DNA of 64,000 bases, taken from assembly GCA_022113835.1 (NCBI GenBank), contig JAILWY010000010.1, positions 7,031,501 through 7,095,500 on the forward strand. Direction: 5' to 3'. The notes beneath the pieces were generated by a model. It was not told the origin of the DNA, ran no database searches, and worked only from the letters and a program-made list of their open reading frames with translations. How positions within the stretch are numbered: position 1 is the first letter of the stretch; each line of letters begins with the position of its first letter. This stretch comes from Atopsyche davidsoni. Lineage: Eukaryota; Arthropoda; Insecta; Trichoptera; Hydrobiosidae. This document shows positions 36,236 to 53,160 of the stretch, one piece after another. Both the position numbers and the translations under genes were made by a program.

Positions 36236-39200
36236 ACAATCTACAGCCAGCCAAGAAGAAGATGTCAATTAAGCTACAAAGGAATTTAAGCCTTCAGAAA
36301 CTTAAGAAGTGGTAGCGGCAATAAGGATTGCTTGATTGCCAAGAGTAATTGGAAGGTAGAGGCCTTGGATGCAACCAAAATTACCCGAAATCGTAAAAGT
36401 TTTTAGGTTGTCAATTATTGAATCTTACCGAACTATACATAATAAAATATAACAACTGGGAAGCAATAACAACATAAAGCACATCGTTTTAGGAAGTTTC
36501 CTAAATTGAGTCATAACTGATATCAAAATTGCCTAAGGCGCACAATCTTATTGCAGTGATTGGATGGATGGGAAAACGTTGCGTCAGCCGGATATTAATT
36601 TGTAGCTGGCGGTTGTCAGCCCCCGCTGTTGTATATCACTGCATAAAATAAACTCTCTAGTAGTTAAATATGTTTATAGTCGTTCAGTAAAATGAAAGAT
36701 GGCACTTAAAAAGATAACGTCTTATAAGTTTTTTAAAGCTAGCCTCGGGAGATGTACTTTTATTGCATACTTATTACCATTTGTGCTCTGGAAAGTTGAA
36801 TAATTTGTACTTATTTTATGGAGTTGTGCGTTTGTGTAATTACGTTATTTATTTTTCTTTCCCGAAGTACGTGGGTCGGTACTGCCAACCGCAAAGTACT
36901 GGAAATCCAAAAAAGCTGGTTGGCAGATTAATGACGCGGATATTTTATTTCAGAGATTTATTCGGTGCCTTTACTTGTACTTATCGCGCGCTTAGGCAAA
37001 TTTAAAACACAAAATAATAAGCATTTATTTCGAACAGTAAACCTTCTTATCCTCGTTAAAGAAACCAAAAGAGGCGTTAAAAATTGTACTGAAATTCTTT
37101 TGTTATATTTATATTATATATGTTGTAAATGTATGTACATATATTATTAATTTTATAAAGTGTCGATTGCTTTCCTGTTTAAACTGCACGCCATTGTATA
37201 TTATAACACTATTAAAGCAGTATTTAAGTAAGACAAATAATTAACTATAAATTAATATTCTATTACTAGAATTAATGCGGTCTGGATCGGGTGTATAGCC
37301 TCAATTTAAATAGCACGGCTTCATTTGTAGGCAGTTAACATTTATCTCTAACCCATTAAGATTATCCCTGCAGGCAGATTTCATACGGCTCTTGAATAAT
37401 GAAATAAATAAGTAGTTTCAATAACAATTAAATATATTATTTGATTACGTAACATAATACATTCTTGTTTTCATTACATATACATTGTGCTTTTAACTAT
37501 TTTTATTAAATGAAAAACCATTTAACATCAAAATTTAAGCTGTCTTTTCCTGCTTACTAAGACAAAGTCGATAACAACTGACTTAAAATAATGTTATTTC
37601 ACGAAAGCAAAATAAAAGTGTCTTTATCTTTTCCCTTTTCCCTGGGGAATGTTTTCCTCGGGAATATATCTCATGAAAATTATATTTTTTGAATTTATTT
37701 TAATGTACATAAGAAGAGCCACGCAAATGTTATATAGTGGTACATAAAACTACGGGGTGTCGAGTGAAAAATAAACAATATCTTGAAATGTCTGGAGGCG
37801 GGAGCTTGCGGAGAGCGTTCATGTGCTGCAATGGAACAGCGACCCTCAACATTACTTAAGTACCCACCCTGTAATTTGATGATACCAAAAAAGTACCTAA
37901 TGTTTATCCTAACATATAGGCACCCTGCTTGCAAAAAAAGTTTTGGTTTTAGTTTTAGCAATAGAAAATCCCTTTTTTTAAATAGTCAATAATTTCCATC
38001 TCGTATTTGCTGACAAAATTTATATGCTGAAAAGAGTAAACATCTGAAAGAGATAACATCTGAAACTAAATAAAGTCATGAATATTTGTTTGAGACATCA
38101 ATTAATAGTTTATTAAAACACCATGTATTAAATTTTAGGTACATATTTAGTGTTCAAAAAAACCAAATGGTTTTGATGACATTGACTCATTCTTTATGAG
38201 TAGAGAATCGCTGAAATATAAGCATTTGTATGGAGAGTCTTACGTGTCCCATCTCCTATTCCGGTGATGGCAGCATATCACAAAACGAAATAGAAAAATA
38301 AATTTTGACAAGGGCATAATAGAATTTTCAGCAGTAATAGCTTATGTACTGAGCTATACACTGGGTTCTTAAAATGTTATGCCATTTTACCATTACATTT
38401 ATGCGATTCTTTGAAAACCGCACATATACAGGATATAAAAATAAAATTGACTTTGTAAGCGTTGTTTACTTTACTATATGTTGTTGATGTTTTTATTTTG
38501 ATTATTTGTAGAAAGCGATGCTGCGCTCGCGCAGAGTTAAGTGCTATGGCTTCATAGTCCCCGGGCTATTATTGTTAACCGGTTTTTGCAATACATACTC
38601 ATTTTGTTTATTTTCATCATTATCTGTCATTTAATAATACTTACCAAAAGTGTAAAAATTTATAAATTTTGTTTGACGTTTCACATTTTTAAGTGGTCGA
38701 AGACAATTGATCAGAGCAACCGCAATAAAAATAAAACGAACTTAACAAGTTAATGAGCTGTTCAGCATTTGTCGCATGAGATTAAAATTAGTAACAACTT
38801 TCTTAATTATAGAAATTAATTTATCATGATGCTAATTAGTATGTGAATTGATTTAGTTCAATGAAATAGCTCAGTTAATTAGAGAAGATTTGTATAATCA
38901 CTTGCAAGGGTGTGATGCAGGCATTACGGGGTGGTAAGTCTCAGGTGCGTTAGTGGCTAGTGATGCGTTGGGCGTGTCAATTAATCACATCTAATAACCA
39001 GTCAACAATAGCTAGGCAACAATGCAACTGCGACAATGATAAGAACTTATTGTTTGGGACATTTTCATTCTTATTCTACGAGAAAAAGGTATAAGTAAAT
39101 TAGAAAAAAAAAGTTATATCATTGAAAAGCAATTGCAGCTATGTTTGCTTTGATAGATATATGAATGATAATTTGTTTTATTGCAAACATGGAAATAATG

Positions 39201-40590
39201 CAAAACTTAGAGCTTACTTATTAAAGAGGTTGTTTTATTTTGAACTCGCAGACAATTAATACTTTTGATAGAATTCACAAAACTGATAGTTTTACTTGAA
39301 TTCGATTCTGTAGACTCACTGTCAACTTGTCAGACTTTAAAACACGAAGCTGTTACAAGTGTATAGCTACTATTGATTAGGTATAGCACATTTACTATTG
39401 TTCAAATATTGTTAAAATCGATACAAACGGATATCGGATATCTGAAATATAATAGAGTTTATTTTAGAGCGCACTTCATATAGGCGTAGGATGAGCCCTC
39501 GCATTCATTAAAGAGTCATAAGTCACTAGAAGGTAACAAATTGTACGAACTAGGTCGATACCGCGAAGGTCGGTAATGGAAGTATATAATCCAACCATAC
39601 CTAACTCAGCCCTGAATATTATAAAAGTTGCTGGACCTTAACATGCCTAGATCTAAATCTGTGTTCGACAGCACTCAACCGTCAATCTCAAAATTTATCA
39701 GACTCCTAATCAGAACAAGACCTTTGTAACATCCTGATGAAGGTTGAAAAAGAATATAGTTACCATAATTATATTACTAACCATATTGCTTTGAATTGTA
39801 TAATATTGAATTGTTTTTTGTCATTTAAAATAAACAAGCTATAAGGTTTGAAGAAATTTTAAATTAACGTCATTTGGATTAGTTTTTTTTATATGTTATA
39901 TTTATTTTGATAATTTATTAATAAAACAAATAAATATTTAAAACAACATAAAAGTAATCGATCTCCAACGATTATTTATAACAAATTGATTTGAAAAATA
40001 CTGCATAAAAATAAAATATCAATACCTAAGAGTTATAATACACAAATGCCATATAAAATGACAATTGAATTTTGCAGGCGTGCTTCCTTTTCCTTTCTTC
40101 ATCTCTACTTCGCCTTTCGTGAGGTTTTTAGATAGCTTTCCAAAACTTTTATGTACTTAGAGAACTGACATCTATCACGTGAGGCATACCATCTGACACA
40201 GCTAAGACCTTGGGAAAAGCTTTTGTCACTACGCGCTTGAATTACTGCAATGTCATGTACACGGTGGGGTAGAAAATGAACATCGATAGGGGTGAAGTGT
40301 GCTCAATGCGAAAGGTTAGCTGATTTCAGGAACATGCGAGTTCTCTCATGTTTTTACATTTTTAAACTGAATAATTTTTCATGCCAAAAAGTTAAATATA
40401 CATGTGTGTGTATATCAGAGTGAATAAAAACTAATTTGCATACTATCTCGCTGCTTGTTCAAAAAAATTATCCAAAGTATCTAGATACTCTCAGGCTTAA
40501 ATGTACACAAATACGTACAATAAATTTATTGATCAGTACGTACCGTCGGTTTTTCATAAACACATATTACAATAATCTCTGTTATATGTA
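36236..40590. other. gene-free stretch
   Basis: AT-rich, with GC-richer patches at 36540-36630, 37785-37870, 38920-38990 and 40180-40280. Opposed frames of 88 codons (37695-37961 minus) and 69 codons (37783-37992 plus) overlap and show no recognisable content. Confidence 0.5.
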
Positions 40591-40596
40591 AATGAA

Positions 40597-40676
40597 ACTG
40601 CCAAGTGCTGTGATATATTTCCTCTGAGCCAAAAGCAGTCGCGGAATGGGTTCGAGTCCCGGGTTGATCTTTTTTC
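40597..40676 (+). ncRNA. tRNA-like Pol III signal: B box and T6 terminator (possible SINE or tRNA relic)
   Basis: GGTTCGAGTCCC at about 40649-40660 matches the Pol III B box. TTTTTT follows at about 40670, as a terminator would. About 50 bases upstream, TGCCAAGTGCTG is a weak A-box-like match. No cloverleaf can be folded: the T-stem has only about four pairs and no anticodon arm is evident. A degenerate tRNA-derived SINE or a chance match are both open. Confidence 0.25.
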
Positions 40677-43135
40677 CCTGCCATCTAGCGCCCGAAAGCG
40701 AAGGAGTCCCGACATGATTTACCTTCACAATATCCAACCGCCACTTTGCGACCCTCCGGTAACATGATTGATTATGAATATTTGAACGTGATCGTTTTAC
40801 TGATTACGAGATCAGGTCGCCTCATCTCTCCTACCTGGAATATTTTTGCACTAATGCTCGTACACGGGTCGGCGGCTTACCCAAATATTTGAAAAGGTAC
40901 TCTTAATAAAAAATATACAAGATAAAACCTTTGTTATAGATTATTTATAAGGTTTGTTTTATATATTTTTTTATACCTTTATTGACAGTCATGATTTATT
41001 GTACCGAATTATTTTTCTTTTCTTTGTATATTACAAGGATATAAATGGGTATTATTGTAAAAGTACTGTAGAGACTCAGGTCTTGAAATGTCGTTAATAA
41101 CTTACATTTTTAATTTTAAATTAGCACTTTATTTTCAGAAATAATATACGATGTGTATCGGAGTAATAAAGAATTAAAATTTTTTAGTTGATATTTAAAG
41201 ATATTTTTAGAATGGTTTTTGACATTGTGTTTTTTTACACTTACTATTTTATTTATAAAAATTGAATATAACGTCTATAAAAACATGCATTATTTTTATT
41301 GATATTTATTTATCCAGCAATTGTGAATATTTATATTTATAATGAAATTCCAACGCTTTGGTTTATTATATTAAAAATATATATTTTATTGAAATAAATA
41401 AACTCAATTAACATTACATTTCTAAGTAACAATACAAATATCTCTTCCATACAGATAAACTTAATAGATATTTTCCACTTTTTTTAGCCCATATTTCGAA
41501 TTATAGCTAATATATACGTGTACATTGAAGTTTAATTTAAATGAACATTAGTTTTATTGTTTGTAGGCAATAATTTTAAATTGATTGTAATTTGATATTT
41601 AATTAAAGCTTAGTCGATAGAATATGCGGCAATGTTCCGTTCTCCATTTAATTTTACCTATCCAAATCACACAGGGGCAATTAAGTACACGATTAATTAT
41701 ATTTTATTGTGAACAAAGCCTTTTGTGTTCGGGCGCGATTCACAATAAAAACAAGCCGAATCAAATTAAAACCTTAGTAACGCAACAAAAACGTTTGCTT
41801 TTGAATCCGAATTAAAACGATTTGTTTTTGAAAACATATATATGCTAAAAATAATTTCACTTTTCAAGCAAAACTTTTAGATTTGTCGACTATGCGTAAT
41901 TAAATTTCTTTTTTTACTTGTTCATTCAAATGAAGTTGGAATAGATTGGTCTTTTTTATATTAAAAAAGCAAAATCATATTAATATATACTGTATTTGCC
42001 AAATAATAGTATATGCTATGATTTTTTAAAATTTACCATAGCAGTAAAATTATTATTTTTTACATACTTTATATTGAGTATTAATTAAGATAATACACCG
42101 TGTTGGAAATTTCAAATGAAATTTTTATCTATTTAAGGTGTTTGGAAGGTTTTATAGGAGACGAGTTTGCATATAATGCTATTCATTATTTTAAAATTAG
42201 TCATTTACATTTAATAAGTTCATAATAAAATAGCATATTTTTCAAGTTTGCTTATATCTTTCAAAATGACTCTGAATTCGGAAAGAAAAACGCCAGGAAG
42301 AGAAAATACACAGACGAAGTATCTGGATAATGTCTCAGAATAAAATAATTAAATAAAAAATATTATTATTTCGTGCTATTTTTGTTGGCAAGCTACGAGG
42401 AATATCTCTTAAGTGATATCTTTCCAGGCTTACCTTCTTATCCTAACCCGACAGAGTTGGGGTTTTCATAAATTGTATGGCATTAATTTAGGATCCCTTT
42501 TTCATTACACAATGTACAAGTATTATTCTTAAGTTTAATCGGTTTTCTAATTCATTTTTGTTCTTTTACAGTGACATATTTTTGACAGATTTTGTAAAAA
42601 TGTATTTTTTTCTAATCACGTAGAATTTAGAGCAAACTTATGAAAACTCATATATTTAGGCCTTGTCTTATCCAAAGTAGAGAAATTAGATTTTCCTAAT
42701 TAACACTGCCCCTTATTCTACACATTATCTGTCTAGTGAATAAAACTGTATAGAAAGTCAAAAAATATTAAAGGCACATAACAACTTTAGAAAACCATTT
42801 ACGGCAAAAATAATATCTCTTGTGGTTTTAGCATGTTCATGAAAATATTTAAATATAACCACAATTTTTAATTTTAATAAATGAAAAGAAAACCATAATT
42901 AAATAGTAGTAAATTCTTCATTGAATCATTTATTATAAACGGATATTTTCTATACAACTTAATATTTAAAATACGAGAGTGTATTGCTAATCTGTAAAGT
43001 GAACAATAAAACCTTTTTATCCTGTAACAATCTTCGATAATCAATGAGATAAATGTAAAAATATTTTTTTTTAAATAAAACAAAACCACCAGATCTCAAC
43101 GCATTTTCTATACGTGTGTATATTTTGACGAAAAT
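40677..43135. other. AT-rich gene-free stretch
   Basis: Apart from a mixed patch at 40680-40870 this is AT-rich. Frames at 41624-41815 and 42874-43089 show nothing recognisable. Confidence 0.55.
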
Positions 43136-43139
43136 TACC

Positions 43140-43335
43140 TAAAGTTGGCAAATCGCAGAGCGCAAGAACGCAGGCAGGAGTAACAAAGAAACTCCACGAG
43201 CTGAAGGGCGGGTGCGTCTGAGACGAGTCGTTATCTTTCAACGATGTTTACTTCCCTCTAGTAGATTTGTACATTTTCACACGTGTTGTATTGCCAGGAG
43301 CAGTCTCCCTTACGTGATCGTATTAGGCCTGACGA
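43140..43335. other. GC-richer unique block (candidate regulatory element)
   Basis: About 190 bp of mixed composition, bounded on both sides by AT-rich DNA, containing GAAGGGCGGGTGCGTCTGAG and a TTACGTGATCG run. No open frame of note. Confidence 0.35.
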
Positions 43336-44290
43336 GATATATCCTGCCTTGAATCAAACCCGATTTAAAAAAAGACGTTCCAACTAAAAGGTTAGACACA
43401 TGAACTTTATTGATTTGATTTATCCCCAAATATTTAAGACGTTTGTGGCTAGTAAAACATAGAGTTACTTCAAACTTAAATTAAATAACTTATTAATTAT
43501 TAGTTTTTTAGTGAGACCGGCCGAGATGAGGATTTCGGTCACCAACTTTCTATGAGGAAATGTACTAGAAGAAGAAGAACTACGAATATATATTTTTTAT
43601 GTATAATAGTTTTCAAAATAGTAAAAAAACACGCCATTTAAAAACTAAAATATATGAATTGTTTAGGTTTTAACAAACTATCACATTTCACTTGACTTAA
43701 CGAAAGTTGTAAATAAAATAGAAGGAGAAAATATTTGTTCCTATGGTTTCACTTTTGAATTGTTATATAAGGATTACTTATTTTTTTGTTTAAAAATTAA
43801 AAGACAAAACCAAACCTAACCTTTTAAAAACAGTAAGTCAAATATTCAAAAGAAAAATTCGTTTAAAATTTATTCGACTGCTAAGTTTTCTCGCCCCTGA
43901 TCACGGAAGCGGTATCTCTCCATACCTAACTATAACCCTAAATCCTTAAATATTCAATGAACCCTAATATCGTGAAATTTTGATGAGAATAATGCAAAAG
44001 TTGTAAATTCCAAAACCTTTATATTTTGATTCTTTGCCAAAGTCAGTAAGTTATTCATGTGCTCCCTCTTTGAATACAATTTGTTTTAAGTCTACAGATG
44101 ACAGCAAGTTGGAATAAGTGAAAAAAATGTCAAAGTTCATAGGTACCTGCGAGGAATACCGAATGTGAATGAAACTTTTCGAGAAACAGCGAAAAGTATC
44201 CGCATAAATCATTGATTCGCATAAAATATGCCGAACGCCAATAAGCTTAACCTAACCTTTCCTCTCTTATTCAAGTTTCATTGTTTTTAA
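43336..44290. other. AT-rich gene-free stretch
   Basis: It includes GACCGGCCGAGATGAGGATT...CGGTC at about 43515-43541, ending in a GAAGAAGAAGAAC run at 43569-43581. The run has the look of a LINE 3' end but is too short to assign. Confidence 0.4.
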
Positions 44291-44294
44291 TTTA

Positions 44295-44600
44295 TGAGTG
44301 CACAACTATAGGTATGAACGCTCTCGCGGCTCCGGCGTAAATTTAAAATATGGGAAGGAGCAGGTGCGGTTCCGCTGCAATCCAGGCATGACAAACGGTG
44401 CCAGCTACCGGCTGTCAGAGCTCGGCGAGCTCCGGGATCACTCGGGTGTCATCGGCTCCACCTACCGAGCCATCCATTATTAATGGCACGCGATTTGGCA
44501 GGTATATCGCTTATCATTTGTGTTTTCGGCGAAGCGCTTTTAGAGCTTGTGATGTCAAAGGCCGCACGAGAGCTTATAACACTTACTCGGTGTAGTGGGC
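44295..44600. promoter_or_regulatory. GC-rich unique block with a 15-bp palindrome
   Basis: Among the most GC-rich unique blocks in the window. GAGCTCG-G-CGAGCTC at 44418-44432 is a perfect 7-bp inverted repeat around one base. Overlapping frames are open on both strands (61, 65 and 70 codons), so no frame is favoured and coding is unlikely. A conserved regulatory element is the working guess. Confidence 0.4.
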
Positions 44601-44854
44601 GATCTGTGTAGGCAACACCGCCGACGAATAATTTATGGGAATTATCATCACACTTCAACAATCAAATTATACTATTGAACAGTTTACTACACGCATAAAT
44701 TTTACTGACAAAGCGTTTAAAAGTAGTTTAGCAGTTAAGTGCTGATAATAACGTTTGAATTACGATTATTAATTGGCGTAAGACCAAATTACAGTTATAA
44801 GTATTCATTTATGAGCTGCGATATTTGAATTGTGACATGCCTATAAATATACAA
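44601..44854. other. AT-rich spacer
   Basis: Nothing recognised between the GC-rich block and the compound microsatellite. Confidence 0.5.

Positions 44855-48296
<3,442 letters not shown>

Positions 48297-48329
<33 letters not shown>
48297..48329. repeat. (AT)n microsatellite
   Basis: About 16 AT units. Two minus-strand frames across it are artefacts. Confidence 0.95.
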
Positions 48330-48331
<2 letters not shown>

Positions 48332-48489
48332 AAATACTCGCGTATGGTATTCACAACAGTAAAAAAAAAACCCTCGTAAATACAATACATTTACATATCT
48401 TACGGAATGTGTAATCTTACAGTTCGGGAAGACGCCCGCGTTCAATGTAATATGTTTTCCCCAAGGCTGATACAAATAAAGTTTGATAT

Positions 48490-48800
48490 GCTACTTTGTC
48501 GCGAAATAGCTCTGGCAAAGGGCGGATTTGCCGCCACAAATCAATTTACAAGTACGTAGATACACGGCTAAAACTTACTTAATGAGTTTGACCTCATTCC
48601 TCGAGTGGGGTCGAGCCTTACGTGAGCCCGCTGGAGTGAACTCATTCTTATGGTTCTTCATCATTTCGGCGCAGCTATTTGTCGCAAGTGATCCATCGCA
48701 CTGTGAAACCGTCGATGTCGCACGCTTGCCTGCAAAACTCCACTCCGACGCAAATTTGATCATTTGTCGCACACAAATTTCTTGCAGATAATTTGTGTCA
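48490..48800. other. GC-richer unique block (candidate regulatory element)
   Basis: About 300 bp of mixed composition with GGCGGATTTGCCGCC near its left edge (an inverted GGCGG/CCGCC pair). Frames of 87 (plus) and 65 (minus) codons overlap, so neither is favoured. No protein family is recognised. Confidence 0.35.
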
Positions 48801-50150
48801 TTTTTTCTTTCTTTAAAATGAACATCTTTGCAAATGGATTCATCAAGTTAGTAGCTAGAAGTAAAGTCACTTATGGCGATATTATTATTATGTCGTATTG
48901 ACGGTTTTATATAATCATAGGATATTTTAAAATGACGACGATGATTTGCTTGCAGGACTAGATATTTAGTTAATCGCTTGTATACTCATAAACGATTAGT
49001 CTACGACTTTCTGACTTGATTTTTCCGAAGTTTCGCCCCTTATTTTCCTAGAGATTTTTTTATTAGTATATAAAATAAGCGTTTCAAAAGCTGTATGTTT
49101 TATTACCATGAAGATTCATAACTGAATGTTTTCGATGACTTCTTAGCGATTTGAATCTTCAAAACAGAAAATGAAGTTATTCAGAAAAATAAAATAATTC
49201 GCTGTTATAAAAATGTAAATAGAAAATTAAAGAGTATACGGATATAAAAAAATGTACAAAATTTATTAAATTTGGAACTCAAATAAAACTTGAGATAACG
49301 TAATTTAAATAAACCACATTTAACATGTATATTTGTGGTATAAAAATAGTGTTTGTACGTTAGACACACTTTGACTTATTTCATATCCACAATAAGTTTG
49401 GGTTATCGATTCAATATTTTAGCTTCGGCTCTAGAGCAATGAAAAAAAAACTCTAAATCAATTATACATTATTTAATAATTGAATTGTGAAGCTTGTTTT
49501 AAACGAGAACTATTTAAAAAAATATTGGCGCGACTGCATTTTAGTTGTACGACAAAACATTGATGCCACAGAAAAGCTTGCGATGAAATGTACGACGACG
49601 AATTCTTATTGTTCTCCAGTTAGACTGTTTTGTAAGGAACGGGGATAAAGTGCGGCCTGTAAATCATACCGGCAAATCTAAATCACAATTAGAGATTCTT
49701 GTTATTTGGGTGTGCGACGACTTGCTCGTGGGGTGATTATGGGGACAGGGAACCCCAAGGAGGTTTATTTGTTTTGATGCCCAAAAGCCGGAAAATTATT
49801 TAAATTACCAGCATTATAGGAAAGTACCCACCCACGAGGTATTATTTCTAGTTAAAAAGATTTTTAGGAAGAAAAACACATTTTTTTCATTAAAATATTA
49901 TGATTTATAAACAAGTACTTACAACTTTTTTTTAAATTTCTTAGCTCATTGTGAAAACGTATTCTTGTACAATGGCAATTCTGCAGACAAACTGTTTTTT
50001 TTATATGATGATTTTGTATACCTTTCCTTATTAACAAAATATTAAATAAAATAATACATGCAAATAATCACATACATTTACACTTTCATTTCAAAGTGAT
50101 TGAGAGATCAGACATAGATTTTTCTGTTTAACAAATATTATGCCGGCAGA
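48801..50150. other. gene-free stretch with a mixed block at 49590-49800
   Basis: Otherwise AT-rich. The mixed block includes AAAGTGCGGCCTGTAAATCA and GGGGACAGGGAACCCC. Nothing coding is seen. Confidence 0.45.
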
Positions 50151-50189
50151 TAAACTCGAATGAGGTAGAGATTTTAAAATATTACAAAG

Positions 50190-50440
50190 ACATTTGTTTT
50201 GTCTCGCTTGCCAGTGTTGCCGGCATCAGATGGCATATTAGCGGCAGAGTCAGGCAGGTTGGTGGATATTAATAATAGAAAACAAACCATTTCTCCAATG
50301 AACGCGTCTGGCTTACCAAAGATAATCCTGGACGCAGGCTCTGTAGCGTAACAATTGTAAATAATGAACTCCGGCCCTGCAAACGACTGACTAATGACGA
50401 CCCATTTAAAAATGTACAAAAAGAGCCTCGGCTAACTAAC
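50190..50440. other. GC-richer unique block (candidate regulatory element)
   Basis: About 250 bp, with GCCAGTGTTGCCGGCATCAG and AACTCCGGCCCTGC. It is open on the minus strand for 81 codons without recognisable content. Sharp change of composition at both edges. Confidence 0.35.
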
Positions 50441-52830
50441 TACTACCTCATACAATCAAGTAATTAATATTATACACAAAGTCGTCGGTGTGTTAAGTAA
50501 ACTCAAAGATATTTTTACTGTAAAACGTTTTATGTAAGAACACATAATTAGGTTAAAATAATTTATTTTTTTTTACAATTTTTTTGCTTATTTTAAATAT
50601 ATGAAAATAAGTTTTAGTCGATCTCAGAAATGTATTTAAAATTTGAATAAATTTATTTAACTATTTTACAATTAAAGTACAAGAATTATGAAATTTTTGC
50701 GGTAGGTTCTAGGTTTTATGAAGAGCAATTAGCTTCCGTTTTTATGGGCTTGTAAGTTCATTACTGAGTATAACTATGTTCTGTCATGCCATCCAACCTT
50801 AACCTTTGTAGTTCCCTTAAGGACATTCCATCGTCAATCATTTTTTTTGGTTTGCTCTCGATTGCTTATACTTCCTTTTTTATTTCAACTAATTTTAATA
50901 GCCATTTTTATTATTATTTTTAATTTGATGATTAAAACAAGAGTTGTTTGCTCATTTATGTCAAGTCTTAACATTACTTAAAGTTTTACAGCTTATTAGT
51001 TATATTATTGTTAGAACAATACTTAAAACCCAGATGATTTAAAAAAAAACTATATAAATTGGAAACTAATTTTGTTCGCATTATATCTATATATTTATCT
51101 TCTAGCTGAGTGATAAAATAAACCTATCCGAGGAGATCTATGCAAAGTATATTGTCAATAGTTTTTTTTCGCAACTCGAGGGTGAAGCATTGTGAGATGA
51201 CATATAATGAGATGTTACGTTGACACGACATTTACGTTGACGAGTCCAATTCGATAATGGTGACGTTTGAATATTCATCTTTCGTCTTTGATAGAAGAAG
51301 GTCAAGACTTACCGCCAGATGTAAACATACAATTTAACACTTGACAAGCCGGCTCTTTCAGAACAAGTTTCACGCATGCATCTGGCAAAGTTTTGAGGCT
51401 GTTTTCTTTAGATTCTGTCTTTTCCAAAATTTTCAGTAAATTTGAGTTTTTACAATGTTTTTTTAAAAATTCGAAAATAATAAATAAACTTAGATTAATT
51501 TGTAGCTGGAAGTTGATATAACACGAATTAATGTGTTGCCGGTCTATTGAGTTTTAACATGGTTGAAAGAATTGAGCTACAAAGAAAAAAACAACATTTT
51601 CAAGAATGTTTATTTTCAATTTAATTTAAATTCTCATTTCACGAGAGCTTACTCTCACCCGAATTATTTTTCGAGATAATGTTTGACAACAAATGTTTAT
51701 TTTGTGTAATTAATTATTCATTACATATACTGTTCGCATAAAAGCTTTTGTTGTTTGTTTAAACGACTTTATATTGAAAATAAACATATCTGTTAAGTCT
51801 GATAAGCGCATTGGGATCGAAATAGGGTCAAACTTCTAAGCTCTCGTTAGAAAAGACGATCTTCAGCTCTCTAAGCTAATGTAACTAACTTTTATAAATA
51901 TATAGTTTTAAAATTTATAACCTATCCACGGGATTTAAAATTAATGATTTAATATTAAGATTGGCGATGAAATGAAGAGTTTTCCAGATAAAAACATTTA
52001 TATATTGTTATAACATTAACATTACAAATACTTACAAATCCAACTAAATATGTTTTTATAACAACATATCATAATAATATTGTAATCAACTTTTTTTTTA
52101 ACATGAACTGTAAAATATGATAACTCATTTCATGTTGAAATAATTAGTAAAATTGTCTGTTTCATTTGGCATATTAACTTCAGTTAGAGGCGTGTTATAA
52201 ATTAATCACACGAGTGTCTTCTCTCTGAAGTCTGAATATTTAGGTATTATTATCATAATTTTGTTCTAAATATGGTATAAAAATATTTTGATTTTCTGTA
52301 CAGAAATATTTGAAGCAGAAAACATGTTCTTTTCTAAGACAAATGGAATAAAATAAACACCATTAATAAAAAAAAACTCAGAGTGTGTATTAAAATTATG
52401 AATGTCATTTCCTGAAGGATGAGTGTTCTCTTCGCTTCTTGAGACTTGGGATTTATGTATTATGTAAAATATTAAACGCAAATATTCAGGCATCCTTTGT
52501 ACGGCATTCCCGATGATGTCTTAATACAGCAAATAAAAAATGAGCAAGAGCGTTTATAATAAAACATATTTTTCTCTTTACTACGGGATAATATTCGAGA
52601 GAGGGTAAAAAACAAACAAGGAAATTTGTTTGAGTTATCGTATGTATTTACGGGCGACTCACACACAGGCCTGTTTTCTGCGAGGGGTGTGGTTTTTTAT
52701 GGATTTTTTGCATTAATTTGTAATCTTGAAATATCAACAGAAAACCACCCATAATGCCTGTATTATTAGCTTACTTTTGTTAAAGCTTTGTTACATGTTC
52801 AAACAAAAGTGGGTATATATGAGTTCAGTA
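50441..52830. other. AT-rich gene-free stretch
   Basis: A small mixed patch lies at 51170-51380. Frames at 52266-52666 (minus) are unrecognised and overlap each other. Confidence 0.55.
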
Positions 52831-52834
52831 TATT

Positions 52835-53160
52835 CTGTTGCAGATCCTCAGATCGTGAAAACCTTTTGCACGCCGAGAAGCTTGAGCTGGTGTTGTGGAC
52901 TGCGGAGACGATGGGAACATTGATAAGAGGACTAACTGGTGCTAACAAAGGAAGCATCCGGTGTGGTGCTGTCTAGTCAGCAGCATTAATGTAATGCTTG
53001 TCGGCGAGCTTGTTAACTACTCGCGCGATGGAGTCGGTCGCCATTGCATGAAGTTCAAGACTAGGTCGCTCCACTTCCATTGTCTCTCAAATATATTTTT
53101 TATCTTTATTCTGCAAAAGCAGGATATCCGAGAACGAGGAGTCTATAACTGAACTGTTTT
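52835..53160. other. GC-richer unique block (candidate regulatory element)
   Basis: About 320 bp of mixed composition. Three staggered plus-strand frames of 62-65 codons run through it, none recognisable. GTCGGCGAGCTTG and CTCGCGCGATGG are CpG-bearing parts. Confidence 0.35.

Noticed and set aside
43515..43581. LINE 3' end ending in GAAGAAGAAGAAC
   Set aside because: Only a short hairpin-like stretch and a trinucleotide run are visible; no reverse transcriptase frame or target duplication.
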